Positions 1-7,899 of a DNA stretch of 18,035 nt are shown here, in pieces. The position numbers and the translations under genes were made by a program. The DNA comes from Gammaproteobacteria bacterium UBA6968 (GTDB lineage: Bacteria; Pseudomonadota; Gammaproteobacteria; Pseudomonadales; Azotimanducaceae): assembly GCA_002450255.1 (NCBI GenBank), contig DJYW01000053.1:1-18035 (forward strand), read 5' to 3'. Every line of letters begins with the position of its first letter. Positions within the stretch are counted from its first letter, which is position 1. The notes under the pieces were generated by a model. That model did not search any database, was not told where the DNA came from, and worked only from the letters and a program-made list of their open reading frames with translations.

Positions 1-90
1 CGACCACTCATCGAGCTCGACGAAAATGGTTTCATAGTTAAAGGGGAAATTGCCGAACCTATAACTTACGAGAGCCAATACACGCCCTAG
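1..90 (+). CDS. 3' end of a gene cut by the window edge (unidentified)
   Basis: Frame 1 is open from the first base and ends at a TAG at 88-90, giving 29 residues (RPLIELDENGFIV... ending SQYTP). The composition, with acidic and hydrophobic residues in alternation, looks like real protein, and the stretch LIELDENGFIV faintly recalls strand-turn-strand segments near the C-terminus of flavin-dependent reductases. That resemblance is too weak for a call. With only 30 codons visible, an accidental open frame cannot be excluded. The remaining space to the next recognisable operon (about 1 kb) holds only decayed or empty sequence, so this would be the last gene of an upstream unit. Confidence 0.3.
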   Translation, partial: RPLIELDENGFIVKGEIAEPITYESQYTP

Positions 91-230
91 GATCTCGTCT
101 GTCTGTCTGGTCTTCCGTAACTTGCCGAGGCGCAAAAACTGGGGTTGTGGCGGGAATGACCTGGTCCATCTTAAAAACGAGTGCCTAGCCACCGCATCCA
201 CTTTTGCAATGCTCCAGGGGAAGTGAGCTC

Positions 231-775
231 ATGAAAAAACTATCGACCGCACCAGCTCCTTCATTCTTGTTTGGTTGTGCACACCAGTCAGCTGTTATGC
301 CGCTAGCCGACGTCGATTACATGGCCGTCCGTTAAGGCCACTCTTTCCTGACACACATGCCTATGATGCGAGCGTTGGCGTTGCAGGATGAGTCTATGCA
401 CTGCGCAATTTAGCCCAGACAGCTCGCGATCATTCGGTTTGATGATTTGGAGGGTCCGTACATCGCAGTTATTTCCAAGGTACGACCCTTATATTTCGCT
501 GCCAATGAAATTCTTCATAATAGTCACCCTGCTAATCCTAGCCCCGCTACCTTTGGGGGCGATCCCCAGTGCCCACTTGTGCAAATTGGACAGTGACTAA
601 GAACTTCGACGAGGATTTATTTGCCTGGCAGACTGGTGAAAATGTGCTCGACAAGACAGCTGTTTGTGAGCTCGCAGCCTATTTATACGATGCAGAGTAT
701 TGCGGCGTAAGTTCTGCGCGCCATCGAGCAAAGGCGCGCGTTATATACGTCGATAAAAGCAGAAATCTCGAGTGA
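231..775 (+). pseudogene. Decayed small exported protein gene, or a cluster of unrelated ORF fragments
   Basis: An ATG at 231, after GGGGAAG, opens a 34-residue peptide (MKKLSTAPAPSFLFGCAHQ...) ending at 335. It looks like a lipoprotein signal peptide with lipobox-like FGC but with Pro and Ser where Leu is expected, as if eroded by T-to-C changes. Protein-like stretches then continue in shifting frames: VYALRNLAQTARDHSV (frame 2, about 389-436), FDDLEGPYIAVISKV (frame 3, about 441-485), and a 68-residue stretch at 569-775 with three cysteines. A second signal-like start, MKFFIIVTLLILAPLPLG, sits at 505 and its frame closes at 600. Stops and frame changes separate the pieces, so this is best read as one or two broken genes. 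I do not recognise the family, and chance ORFs are a real alternative. Confidence 0.3.
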
Positions 776-1078
776 AAATCACACACACGTGAATTACCTC
801 TATAAACCTACAAGTAGCTTCTAGCCCTCAGATTAGTAAGGATTCATTAGCCAGAGTGCCTCTTGTGTCCATCTGACATACCTTCAATGTTAAACCGCTC
901 CCATATAAGATCTCTGCGTTTTACGGGCATATGCTTTCGAGAGAACCCCTGCATTATTTGGTAGATGATCCGGGGACTGGTAAGACAAAGAAAAATCAGG
1001 AACACTATCCGTCTGGTCAACTTTGGATGATGTCTGTTTTTGCCGACAAGGTCAGGTAGGGGGATAGGGGGTAATTTA
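776..1078. other. Intergenic stretch before the peptide transporter operon
   Basis: I see no convincing gene in these 303 bases. A 129-residue minus-strand open frame overlaps this area but runs into the permease gene, lacks a ribosome binding site and has no protein-family character, so I treat it as a shadow. The promoter of the downstream operon should lie here, but no hexamer pair stands out. A G-rich block at about 1058-1071 sits 8 bases before the GTG start of the permease and is the likely ribosome binding site. Confidence 0.4.
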
Positions 1079-2026
1079 GTGCAAGCTTTTATTGTCAGAC
1101 GGCTCCTCGCTGTGATCCCGACACTCCTGTTTACCAGCGTAATTGTCTTCGCTTCCATTCGTCTAATTCCTGGGGACGTGGTAGACCTTATGCTCGCGCA
1201 GAACGATATCTCTACGGGCACCGATCGCGACGTCATCGAAGCCGCGCTTGGTCTTGATAAACCTATATACGAGCAATATTTCGTCTGGATATTTAATATT
1301 GTGCAAGGGGATTTCGGTTATTCTCTTTGGCAGAACACGCCGGTTGCAGAGCAATTATCACTCACGTTACCCATCACATTCGAATTGGGTTTGTTAGCTC
1401 TGATTGTAGCCCTATCGGTCGCTATTCCAATCGGCATCTATTCGGCCATGCGGCAAGACACTCTTGGCGATTACATCACTCGATCTTTCTCGTTGCTCAT
1501 GTTGGCCATACCGAGTTTCTGGCTAGGTACCCTGGTAATGGTGTTCCCCTCCGTCTGGTGGCGATGGGCGCCACCGCTGCAGTACACGCCTTTTTCCGAA
1601 GACCCTCTCGGCAATCTCGCACACATGTTAGTGCCCGCAATATTACTGGGCTTATCGTTATCCGCGGTAACGATGCGTATGACCCGGACAATGATGTTGG
1701 AGGTGCTAAGGCAAGATTACATACGCACAGCGCGAGCGAAGGGGCTGAAAGAAAATCTCATCGTATTTAGACATGCACTGCGCAATTGCTTGATTCCCGT
1801 GGTCACGCTTATTGGGTTACAGGCACCACTTTTGATTGGTGGCGCCGTTATTCTGGAACAGATCTTCGTTGTACCAGGTATGGGCCTTATGCTGCTTGAA
1901 GCAGTATTCCAGCGGGACTATCCGGTGGTAACCGGCGTGTTTCTTATTGTTGGGCTATCGATTTTGTTTATTAACCTCATCGTTGATCTCACCTACGGCT
2001 TTTTAGACCCGAAGGTACGGCACTGA
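1079..2026 (+). CDS. Peptide-type ABC transporter permease (DppB/OppB-like)
   Basis: This is one of two integral inner-membrane subunits of a peptide/nickel-family ABC importer; it forms half of the translocation channel. The 315-residue protein opens with the family hallmark FIVRRLLAVIPTLLF, followed by the IPGD motif after the first membrane segment. It has about six hydrophobic segments and the ATPase-docking EAA-type loop around RTARAKGLKENLIVFRHALRN. I chose the GTG at 1079 because the protein then starts right at the conserved N-terminus and a G-rich ribosome binding site precedes it. A TTG 13 codons upstream would add a non-family extension. The gene is first in a five-gene operon and ends 3 bases before the next start. 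The family assignment is firm, but the substrate (oligopeptide, dipeptide or another small solute) cannot be read from the sequence. Confidence 0.93.
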   Translation: MQAFIVRRLLAVIPTLLFTSVIVFASIRLIPGDVVDLMLAQNDISTGTDRDVIEAALGLDKPIYEQYFVWIFNIVQGDFGYSLWQNTPVAEQLSLTLPITFELGLLALIVALSVAIPIGIYSAMRQDTLGDYITRSFSLLMLAIPSFWLGTLVMVFPSVWWRWAPPLQYTPFSEDPLGNLAHMLVPAILLGLSLSAVTMRMTRTMMLEVLRQDYIRTARAKGLKENLIVFRHALRNCLIPVVTLIGLQAPLLIGGAVILEQIFVVPGMGLMLLEAVFQRDYPVVTGVFLIVGLSILFINLIVDLTYGFLDPKVRH

Positions 2027-2029
2027 TCG

Positions 2030-2908
2030 ATGGGCGCAACAGCGGCACAAGCTACTCGCTCGAACTCGCTACTCGCTTTCCATAGCAAAATGCTGCGCGA
2101 CAAGCCGTTAGGTGGCGTGGGCGGAATCATCTTTACTCTGTTTTTGTTTTGCGGCCTATTTGCAGATTTCCTCGCACCCTACGGAATGAACGAAACGGAC
2201 ATGCAACGGGTACTAGAGGCTCCGTCGTTGGCGCATTGGATGGGAACAGACCATATAGGGCGAGATGTATTTTCGCGGATTCTCTATGGCGCGCAGCTGT
2301 CGGTAATCATCGGTTTTCTAGCAGCCGGCCTCGCGACCATGATTTCTATCATTCTTGGGGTTCTAACTGGCTATTTTGGCGGGAAGGTTGACATGCTCAT
2401 CCAGCGCTTTGTAGACGCCTGGATGACTTTCCCTGATCTGGTTTTGCTCATCGTGGTTGTTTCAATAGTCGGCCCCAGTATTAATCAAATAATAATCATT
2501 CTAGGCTGCCTATACGGGATAGCGGGATCTCGCATTATTCGCGGTTCTACAATTGCCGTGCGAGAGAATATGTATACGCACGCAGCCCAATCAATGGGCG
2601 CCACTACATTACATATAGTGTGGTTTCACGTACTGCCAAACGTCATGCCTGTGGTGATAGTTCTTTTTACAACACGGGTCGGGGCTGTCATCTTGGCAGA
2701 GGCGGGTCTGTCTTTCCTAGGCTTAGGCATCCCTCCACCAGTACCTACTTGGGGCAGTATGCTCAGCGGCGGCGGGAGAACTTACATGTATGTCGGGCCC
2801 TGGTTGGCGTTGGCGCCTGGTCTCGCGCTCACCGTGGTTGTCTACGCGATCAACGTCTATGGGGATGCTTTACGAGACATGCTAGATCCAAGGATGCGAG
2901 GAAGATGA
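2030..2908 (+). CDS. Peptide-type ABC transporter permease (DppC/OppC-like)
   Basis: Second channel subunit of the same importer, 292 residues. After a cytoplasmic N-terminus of about 30 residues comes a first membrane segment (GGVGGIIFTLFLFCGLFADFL). Then comes the DppC-type signature MGTDHIGRDVFSRILYGAQLS, further membrane segments, and an EAA loop (THAAQSMGATTLHIVWFHVLPN) that contacts the ATPases. The C-terminal part GLSFLGLGIPPPVPTWGSML is typical of this subunit. The start is 3 bases after the dppB-like stop. The stop (2906-2908) overlaps the ATG of the binding protein, so translation of the two is probably coupled. Confidence 0.93.
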   Translation: MGATAAQATRSNSLLAFHSKMLRDKPLGGVGGIIFTLFLFCGLFADFLAPYGMNETDMQRVLEAPSLAHWMGTDHIGRDVFSRILYGAQLSVIIGFLAAGLATMISIILGVLTGYFGGKVDMLIQRFVDAWMTFPDLVLLIVVVSIVGPSINQIIIILGCLYGIAGSRIIRGSTIAVRENMYTHAAQSMGATTLHIVWFHVLPNVMPVVIVLFTTRVGAVILAEAGLSFLGLGIPPPVPTWGSMLSGGGRTYMYVGPWLALAPGLALTVVVYAINVYGDALRDMLDPRMRGR

Positions 2909-4578
2909 TGCGGTTTCTGCAAGCGACAGTCATGCTCTGCTTGAGTTTTTCGAGCTGGGCTGAAGATCCAACTTACGGAGGTGAACTTAATATAGGGACT
3001 GTGAACATAACCCTGTCGCCCTTGTCCTGGGATCCTGCAGATTGGGCTTGGAAGAGCAACCACGATCACGGCAGTGCGCGCGAGCAGTTGTTTGCCGGGG
3101 ACCTTACAAAAAGTAAGCGTAACGGCGGGCCATATGCCTTTGTCGCCGATGCCTATCTGCCAACAGACTCAATGCGCGGAGAATTAGCTGAGAGCTGGTA
3201 CTGGGAGGACCCTTTAACACTGGTGGTCAAGCTTCGAGAAGGAATCATCTTCCCCGCAAAAGCCGGAATTATGGAGGCGCGGGAGTTTGTTGCCGATGAT
3301 GTTGTTTTTTCCTACGACTTAGTAAATGAGAGCCCCAAACGCATACCGACCTATTTTGATCATATCGAAAGACTTGAAGCGCGCGACGATCATACTGTGG
3401 TTTTCCATCTGCGATACTACAATGCTGAATGGCCCTACCGCTTTGGCTACGGCTACTATTCGGGTATCAGCCCCCGAGAAATGCAAAAGGTAGACAGAAA
3501 GCGTTGGAGTAACGTCACGGGCACCGGGCCTTTCGAGCTAGAACGTTACGTTCAAGCAAATGCACAGATTTATAAGAAGAACCAGCAATACTGGGACTCT
3601 GCGACTGTAGGCAATAACCGATATTCTCTGCCCTTCGTCGATAAAGTTGTGTATCGCATCATTAAAGATGAGGCAACTTACCTAACCGCCCTCCGCACCG
3701 GTCAACTCGACATCCTTGAGGCGATTCGGTGGATCGCTGTTGATCATTTAAAAGAGACTACCCCAGAACTGCAGTGGAATCGTTGGTTGAATACAAACGG
3801 GCAATTTATCGCGCTGCGCGTTGACCAAAAACCGTTTGATGATCTGCGGGTGCGCCGGGCTTTAAATCTCGCCGTGAATCAACCGGAGATTGTGAAGCAC
3901 TTTTACGGGGGACACGCAGAGTTAATGGCTTATCCTCAACACCCTGAATTCGGCGCATACTTTGAGTCCCTAGAAGACATGCCAGAATCGGTACAACAAC
4001 TATTCTCTTACGACCCTGACGAGGCGCGAAGGCTATTAAAGGAAGCAGGAGTTCCCGAGGGCTTTTCATTTGATATGCAAGTTTGTTCTTGCTCGCCCGC
4101 GCATATGGACCTCGTCCCATTACTCGAGAGCTACTTTTCAAAAGTTGGGCTAAAAACCAATATTAAACCTTTGGAATACGCTTCTTTCTTATCTGCTATG
4201 ACAACCAAAACACACGGACCTGCATACCTTTTGTCTAGCGGTCACGTGAACCCCATGACGACTATTCGTAAGAGTTTTGTCACAGGCCAGACCTGGAATC
4301 CCTCTCAATACTCCGACCCGGATCTTGATGAGCAGGTTCGAATCCTGCATCTGACTCGGGATGAAGGTGAGCGGATCAAAATTCTTCGAGATCTTACTCG
4401 CGACATCCTGGAGAAGGCGCCTTACGTCTGGCTGCCGATACCATACAACCATACTGCATGGTGGCCATGGGTCAAAAATTATGGCGGTGAATTGCGCGCT
4501 GGTGCAGTTCGACCTTGGCCAATCTACGCCCAAATATGGATCGATCAAGAACTGAAAAAGCAAATGGGGTTTGATTAG
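2905..4578 (+). CDS. Periplasmic extracellular solute-binding protein, family 5 (DppA/OppA-like)
   Basis: A 557-residue periplasmic receptor that would deliver ligand to the two permeases. A Sec signal peptide is clear: MMRFLQATVMLCLSFSSWA with probable cleavage before EDP. There is no lipobox cysteine, so the protein should be free in the periplasm. Family-5 traits include YGGELNIGT at the mature start, the VADDVVFSYDLV segment, the TGPFELERYVQANAQIYKKN region, and DDLRVRRALNLAVNQPEIV in the middle. Two ATGs in tandem (2905 and 2908) can both serve as start. The first overlaps the preceding stop. The open frame extends much further upstream, but that part lies inside the permease gene and lacks family character. 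Size is usual for the family, and the ligand is unknown. Confidence 0.92.
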   Translation: MMRFLQATVMLCLSFSSWAEDPTYGGELNIGTVNITLSPLSWDPADWAWKSNHDHGSAREQLFAGDLTKSKRNGGPYAFVADAYLPTDSMRGELAESWYWEDPLTLVVKLREGIIFPAKAGIMEAREFVADDVVFSYDLVNESPKRIPTYFDHIERLEARDDHTVVFHLRYYNAEWPYRFGYGYYSGISPREMQKVDRKRWSNVTGTGPFELERYVQANAQIYKKNQQYWDSATVGNNRYSLPFVDKVVYRIIKDEATYLTALRTGQLDILEAIRWIAVDHLKETTPELQWNRWLNTNGQFIALRVDQKPFDDLRVRRALNLAVNQPEIVKHFYGGHAELMAYPQHPEFGAYFESLEDMPESVQQLFSYDPDEARRLLKEAGVPEGFSFDMQVCSCSPAHMDLVPLLESYFSKVGLKTNIKPLEYASFLSAMTTKTHGPAYLLSSGHVNPMTTIRKSFVTGQTWNPSQYSDPDLDEQVRILHLTRDEGERIKILRDLTRDILEKAPYVWLPIPYNHTAWWPWVKNYGGELRAGAVRPWPIYAQIWIDQELKKQMGFD

Positions 4579-5543
4579 TGGATCCTCTCTTAGCGATATC
4601 CGATCTGTCGGTCACCTTTGCTACAGACCGTGGCCATGTGCAGGCATTGGATGGCGTTTCGTTAGACCTTGTTGCGGGTGAGACGTTGGCAATCGTAGGC
4701 GAAAGCGGCTCCGGGAAAAGCGTGACGGCCTTAAGCGTCCTCGGTCTGCTGGGCGATTCAGGCCAAGTGAAAACAGGGAAAATCGAATTTGAAGGGGAAG
4801 ATTTAACAAAAGTTCCTGCTTCCCGTTTGCGGGAGATTCGAGGAAATCAAATCGCGTTTATCTTTCAGGAACCAATGTCGTCGCTGAATCCAGTACTGAC
4901 TATAGGAACGCAGGTTGCAGAACCAATATGGCTGCATCATAAGAAATCATGGCCAGAGGCTATTGCCGAGGCAGGGAAGCTATTGGCAAAAGTAGCAATT
5001 CCCGACGCGGAACAACGTCTAGAGGATTATCCACATCAATTCTCGGGGGGAATGCGGCAACGCGTAATGATCGCCATGGCCTTAGCTTGCCAACCTAGGT
5101 TAATCATCGCGGACGAACCGACCACCGCACTTGACGTAACGGTTCAAGCGCAAATTCTGTCGCTGCTAAAAAACCTGACAAAAGAGTTAGGTTCGTCATT
5201 GATTCTCATCACTCACGATCTAGGCGTTGTCGCCCGCTATGCTGACAAAGTGGCTGTAATGTACGGAGGCAGAATTGTAGAAACCGCCAGTGCCCTAGAT
5301 TTATATAAAAACCCGAAACACCCTTATACCAACGGACTGATGGCTTCGATTCCCAAGCTTGACGGAGATCCTGGCAGCCGACTATTTACCATAGAGGGGC
5401 AACCACCTGATTTGTCAGATCTTCCCGCAGGGTGCGCTTTCCACCCAAGATGTCCCCATGTGCACGAAGCCTGTAGAGCGGGGAAACCGCCACTTAGAAG
5501 CGTCGCGCCAAATCACGAATTAGCTTGTTTCGGTTATGACTAA
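4578..5543 (+). CDS. Peptide-type ABC transporter ATPase (DppD/OppD-like)
   Basis: One of the two cytoplasmic ATPases powering the importer, 321 residues. Walker A GESGSGKS is at residues 41-48, the Q-loop is in [12 protein letters not shown], the ABC signature FSGGMRQR at 155-162, Walker B LIIADE at 175-180, and the H-loop in LILITHDLG. The C-terminal peptide-transporter extension has cysteines at 286, 292, 299 and 317. Some DppD/OppD proteins bind an iron-sulfur cluster there, so one is possible here (inference). It begins with GTG, which shares one base with the TAG of the binding-protein gene, and overlaps the next gene by 8 bases, consistent with translational coupling. Confidence 0.94.
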   Translation: MDPLLAISDLSVTFATDRGHVQALDGVSLDLVAGETLAIVGESGSGKSVTALSVLGLLGDSGQVKTGKIEFEGEDLTKVPASRLREIRGNQIAFIFQEPMSSLNPVLTIGTQVAEPIWLHHKKSWPEAIAEAGKLLAKVAIPDAEQRLEDYPHQFSGGMRQRVMIAMALACQPRLIIADEPTTALDVTVQAQILSLLKNLTKELGSSLILITHDLGVVARYADKVAVMYGGRIVETASALDLYKNPKHPYTNGLMASIPKLDGDPGSRLFTIEGQPPDLSDLPAGCAFHPRCPHVHEACRAGKPPLRSVAPNHELACFGYD

Positions 5544-6510
5544 TCCTAATATCCTAGAGGTTGAGGACCTAAAGGTTCACTTCCCGATCACCGAAGGATT
5601 GCTGAAGCGGCAAGTCGGCTCAATAGCCGCTGTAAATGGAGTTTCATTTCATATTAGGCGAGGCGAGACCTTTAGTTTGGTCGGTGAAAGCGGCTGTGGT
5701 AAGTCAACAACAGCTCTTTCTGTTCTGGGTATGCAAGCGATCTTATCCGGACAGATCATCTTTGATGGTGAAAATATTACTGGCTGGACTGGAGCGCAAA
5801 TGCGCCATATCAGGCGTAAAATGCAAATGGTGTATCAAGATCCTTTCGGTTCGCTGAATCCTAGAATGAAGGTAGGAGCGATCATTGGCGAACCACTGCG
5901 GGTTCACGGATTGGCGGGAGACAGAGAGAAATATAGGGCGAGAATAAAGCATTTAATGAGCACAGTCGGCCTACTGGAGGAGATGAGCGAGCGATATCCC
6001 CACGAGTTCTCAGGCGGACAGCGTCAACGCATCTCTATCGCGCGAGCGCTGGCGTTAGAACCCCAACTAATTATATGCGACGAGCCGGTATCCGCGCTGG
6101 ACGTGTCTATTCAGGCGCAAGTCATTAATTTGTTGATGGAATTGCAAGAGCGGCTAGGGCTTACCTATCTTTTTATCGCACACGACTTATCCGTCGTTCG
6201 GCACATTAGCGATCGCGTTGCAGTAATGTACTTAGGCAAAATTGTTGAGGAGGCGGATAGAGATACATTATTCAAAACGCCGAAACATCCCTACACTAAG
6301 GCGCTTTTAGGGGCCGTGCCGGAGGCGGATCCGGAGTTAGAGGCGCGGCGCGCCGAGCAATTAATAATAGGCGAAATTCCCAGCCTGCGGTCACCGCCAA
6401 TGGGCTGCACGTTCCATACTCGCTGCGCGCAAGCCATGCCCATTTGTTCAATTGATTCGCCTACTCTAAAGACCGTTGATGCAACAGCCTTAACGTGCCA
6501 TCTGTACTAA
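5536..6510 (+). CDS. Peptide-type ABC transporter ATPase (DppF/OppF-like)
   Basis: Second ATPase, 324 residues, expected to pair with the preceding one. Walker A GESGCGKS is at residues 50-57, the Q-loop in VYQDPFGSLNPR, the signature FSGGQRQR at 158-165, Walker B LIICDE at 178-183, and the H-loop in FIAHDLSVV. The C-terminal oligopeptide-transporter domain includes GCTFHTRCAQAMPIC and a last cysteine near the end. It overlaps the upstream ATPase gene by 8 bases and closes the operon. No clear intrinsic terminator follows; downstream is an AT-rich gap and a convergent dehydrogenase gene. Confidence 0.94.
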   Translation: MTNPNILEVEDLKVHFPITEGLLKRQVGSIAAVNGVSFHIRRGETFSLVGESGCGKSTTALSVLGMQAILSGQIIFDGENITGWTGAQMRHIRRKMQMVYQDPFGSLNPRMKVGAIIGEPLRVHGLAGDREKYRARIKHLMSTVGLLEEMSERYPHEFSGGQRQRISIARALALEPQLIICDEPVSALDVSIQAQVINLLMELQERLGLTYLFIAHDLSVVRHISDRVAVMYLGKIVEEADRDTLFKTPKHPYTKALLGAVPEADPELEARRAEQLIIGEIPSLRSPPMGCTFHTRCAQAMPICSIDSPTLKTVDATALTCHLY

Positions 6511-6732
6511 TAATTTATTTCTCGACCTAAAGACTAAGGCCACAGCATGAATAATTTGCCCTATCAGCTAAGTGGCAATATTAAAGGAGGCCAGGGTTTA
6601 GCGAAATTTGACGTCGGTATAAACGACGGGATAAGAATGCGCACTACCTTTATTATTTATTGAAAAAATAAGTTATGCATTTTTTAAAGTCGCTGCCGCC
6701 AACCAATTTTAGGTTCGAAATAACCCTTGGAA

Positions 6733-7500
6733 TTACTCAGCCGCTACCCGAATCCCACCGTCAAGGCGTATGGTTTCGCCGTTCAGATATGGGTTTTCCA
6801 CTATCTGTTCGCTTAGCAAAGCAAATTCAGTAGGCAGGCCCATCCTTTTAGGGTGTTGGACCATTGCTGTTAGAGAATCTCGAACCTGATCGGAAGAGGC
6901 GGCCATCATTCGTGTATCAAAAACACCGGGTGAAATAGTACATATTCTGACCCCTTGCCTGGAAAGATCTCGAGCTATAGGAAGAGTCATGCCAGCGACG
7001 CCTGCTTTGCTGGCTGAATAGGCAACATCTCCTATTTGGCCTTCGAATGCAGCAACCGAAGCAGTATTTATAATTACCCCCTTTTCTGACGATTCACCCT
7101 CCGGCTTATTCAATTGCATGAACGCAGCGCACTTGCTCAATACTGAAAAGGTACCGACGAGATTCACCTGGATAATGAAATTGAATTTGCTTAGGTCCAG
7201 TGCACCGTCCTTACCTACTGTTCTCGATGACGCCCCTACACCTGCACAATTAACGTTGATATGTATGGCCCCGAAATCACTTATGACGGCTGCAAGTGCT
7301 CTTTTGACTGAGTCATCATCAGTCACATCGACCTGGTAGGCTTTAGCTTCAATAAGTTCCGTGGCGGTTTGATCGGCCAGGTCTTTGTTTAGATCAAGCA
7401 CAGCTACTCGACCGCCTTTAGCGATAATGCTTTTGGCCGTTGCCTTTCCTAGGCCGGATGCCCCACCAGTAATTACCGCGATTTTTCCTTTGATATTCAC
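6733..7500 (-). CDS. Short-chain dehydrogenase, type-2 3-hydroxyacyl-CoA dehydrogenase (HSD17B10-like)
   Basis: A 255-residue cytoplasmic NAD(H)-dependent oxidoreductase of the classical SDR superfamily. The nucleotide motif TGGASGLG is at residues 11-18, NCAG at 84-87, catalytic Ser in INTASVAAFEGQIG (S148), and YSASK (Y161, K165). Closeness to the HSD17B10 / type-2 3-hydroxyacyl-CoA dehydrogenase branch shows in NTASVAAFEGQ, MTLPIARDL and the C-terminus ENPYLNGETIRLDGGIRV. That branch oxidises 3-hydroxyacyl-CoA in fatty-acid or branched-chain amino-acid breakdown. I chose the GTG at 7500 because it starts the fold directly and follows GGAAAAG. The longer frame to 7551 adds 17 residues without family support. 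It converges on the transporter operon, and no functional link is evident. Confidence 0.88.
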   Translation of the reverse strand: MNIKGKIAVITGGASGLGKATAKSIIAKGGRVAVLDLNKDLADQTATELIEAKAYQVDVTDDDSVKRALAAVISDFGAIHINVNCAGVGASSRTVGKDGALDLSKFNFIIQVNLVGTFSVLSKCAAFMQLNKPEGESSEKGVIINTASVAAFEGQIGDVAYSASKAGVAGMTLPIARDLSRQGVRICTISPGVFDTRMMAASSDQVRDSLTAMVQHPKRMGLPTEFALLSEQIVENPYLNGETIRLDGGIRVAAE

Positions 7501-7899
7501 GAACAACTTTTCCTTTCGATCCTGAAAGCATATTGTGCGAAATCGTACCACGACAGATAGGCTATCTATTCGTCAATCTGAAGTGGGCTCATATTGCCCT
7601 TTCCCTCAAACTTATATTAATTGTTAGAAATCCCGCACTCGGCAAAACCATAAGCTGCCACTACAGCCTGCGATCACGTCTGCCGCCTTACTCTCAATTT
7701 GTACACATAGCCCTCCCAACAGTCCCATCAAAGTTCGGTGGTCGACTACCGCACTTTTGTCCCGATTGTCAGTAAAGCGATTTTTTGGAATTTTTAACTT
7801 TTCCGAAACTTCTTTATCGTCAACGTGAAATGCTGTTCGTCGAAACTTCCCCAAGGTCTAGGCACGTCGTCGTGGCCAAGTTGTTAAGGAGAGAATTAG
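7501..7899. other. Divergent intergenic region between the dehydrogenase and the TonB receptor
   Basis: These 399 bases separate two divergent genes and should contain both promoters. A possible -35 TTGTCA at 7766-7771 is followed after 17 bases by a poor -10 (AATTTT), so I do not call it a promoter. A good ribosome binding site, AAGGAG, precedes the receptor ATG by about 8 bases. A 76-residue minus-strand open frame (7624-7854) has no ribosome binding site and no family character. I see no repeat, tRNA or riboswitch-like structure. Confidence 0.4.

Noticed and set aside
847..1236. A 129-codon minus-strand open frame before and inside the first permease gene
   Set aside because: It overlaps a well-supported gene on the other strand, has no ribosome binding site and resembles no known family.
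6547..6663. A 38-codon open frame in the gap between the DppF-like gene and the dehydrogenase
   Set aside because: No ribosome binding site at its ATG and no recognisable protein character. Open frames of this length are common by chance in AT-rich gaps.
6665..6687. A-run and T-run flanking a 9-base spacer, as a bidirectional terminator
   Set aside because: The stem would be almost pure A-T and 7 bp long, too weak to support a terminator call.
7766..7794. Possible promoter TTGTCA - 17 bp - AATTTT upstream of the TonB receptor
   Set aside because: The -10 element matches only three of six consensus bases. Start-site mapping is needed before calling it.
7624..7854. A 76-codon minus-strand open frame in the gap before the TonB receptor
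   Set aside because: Needs a TTG start without a ribosome binding site and shows no family features; likely chance.
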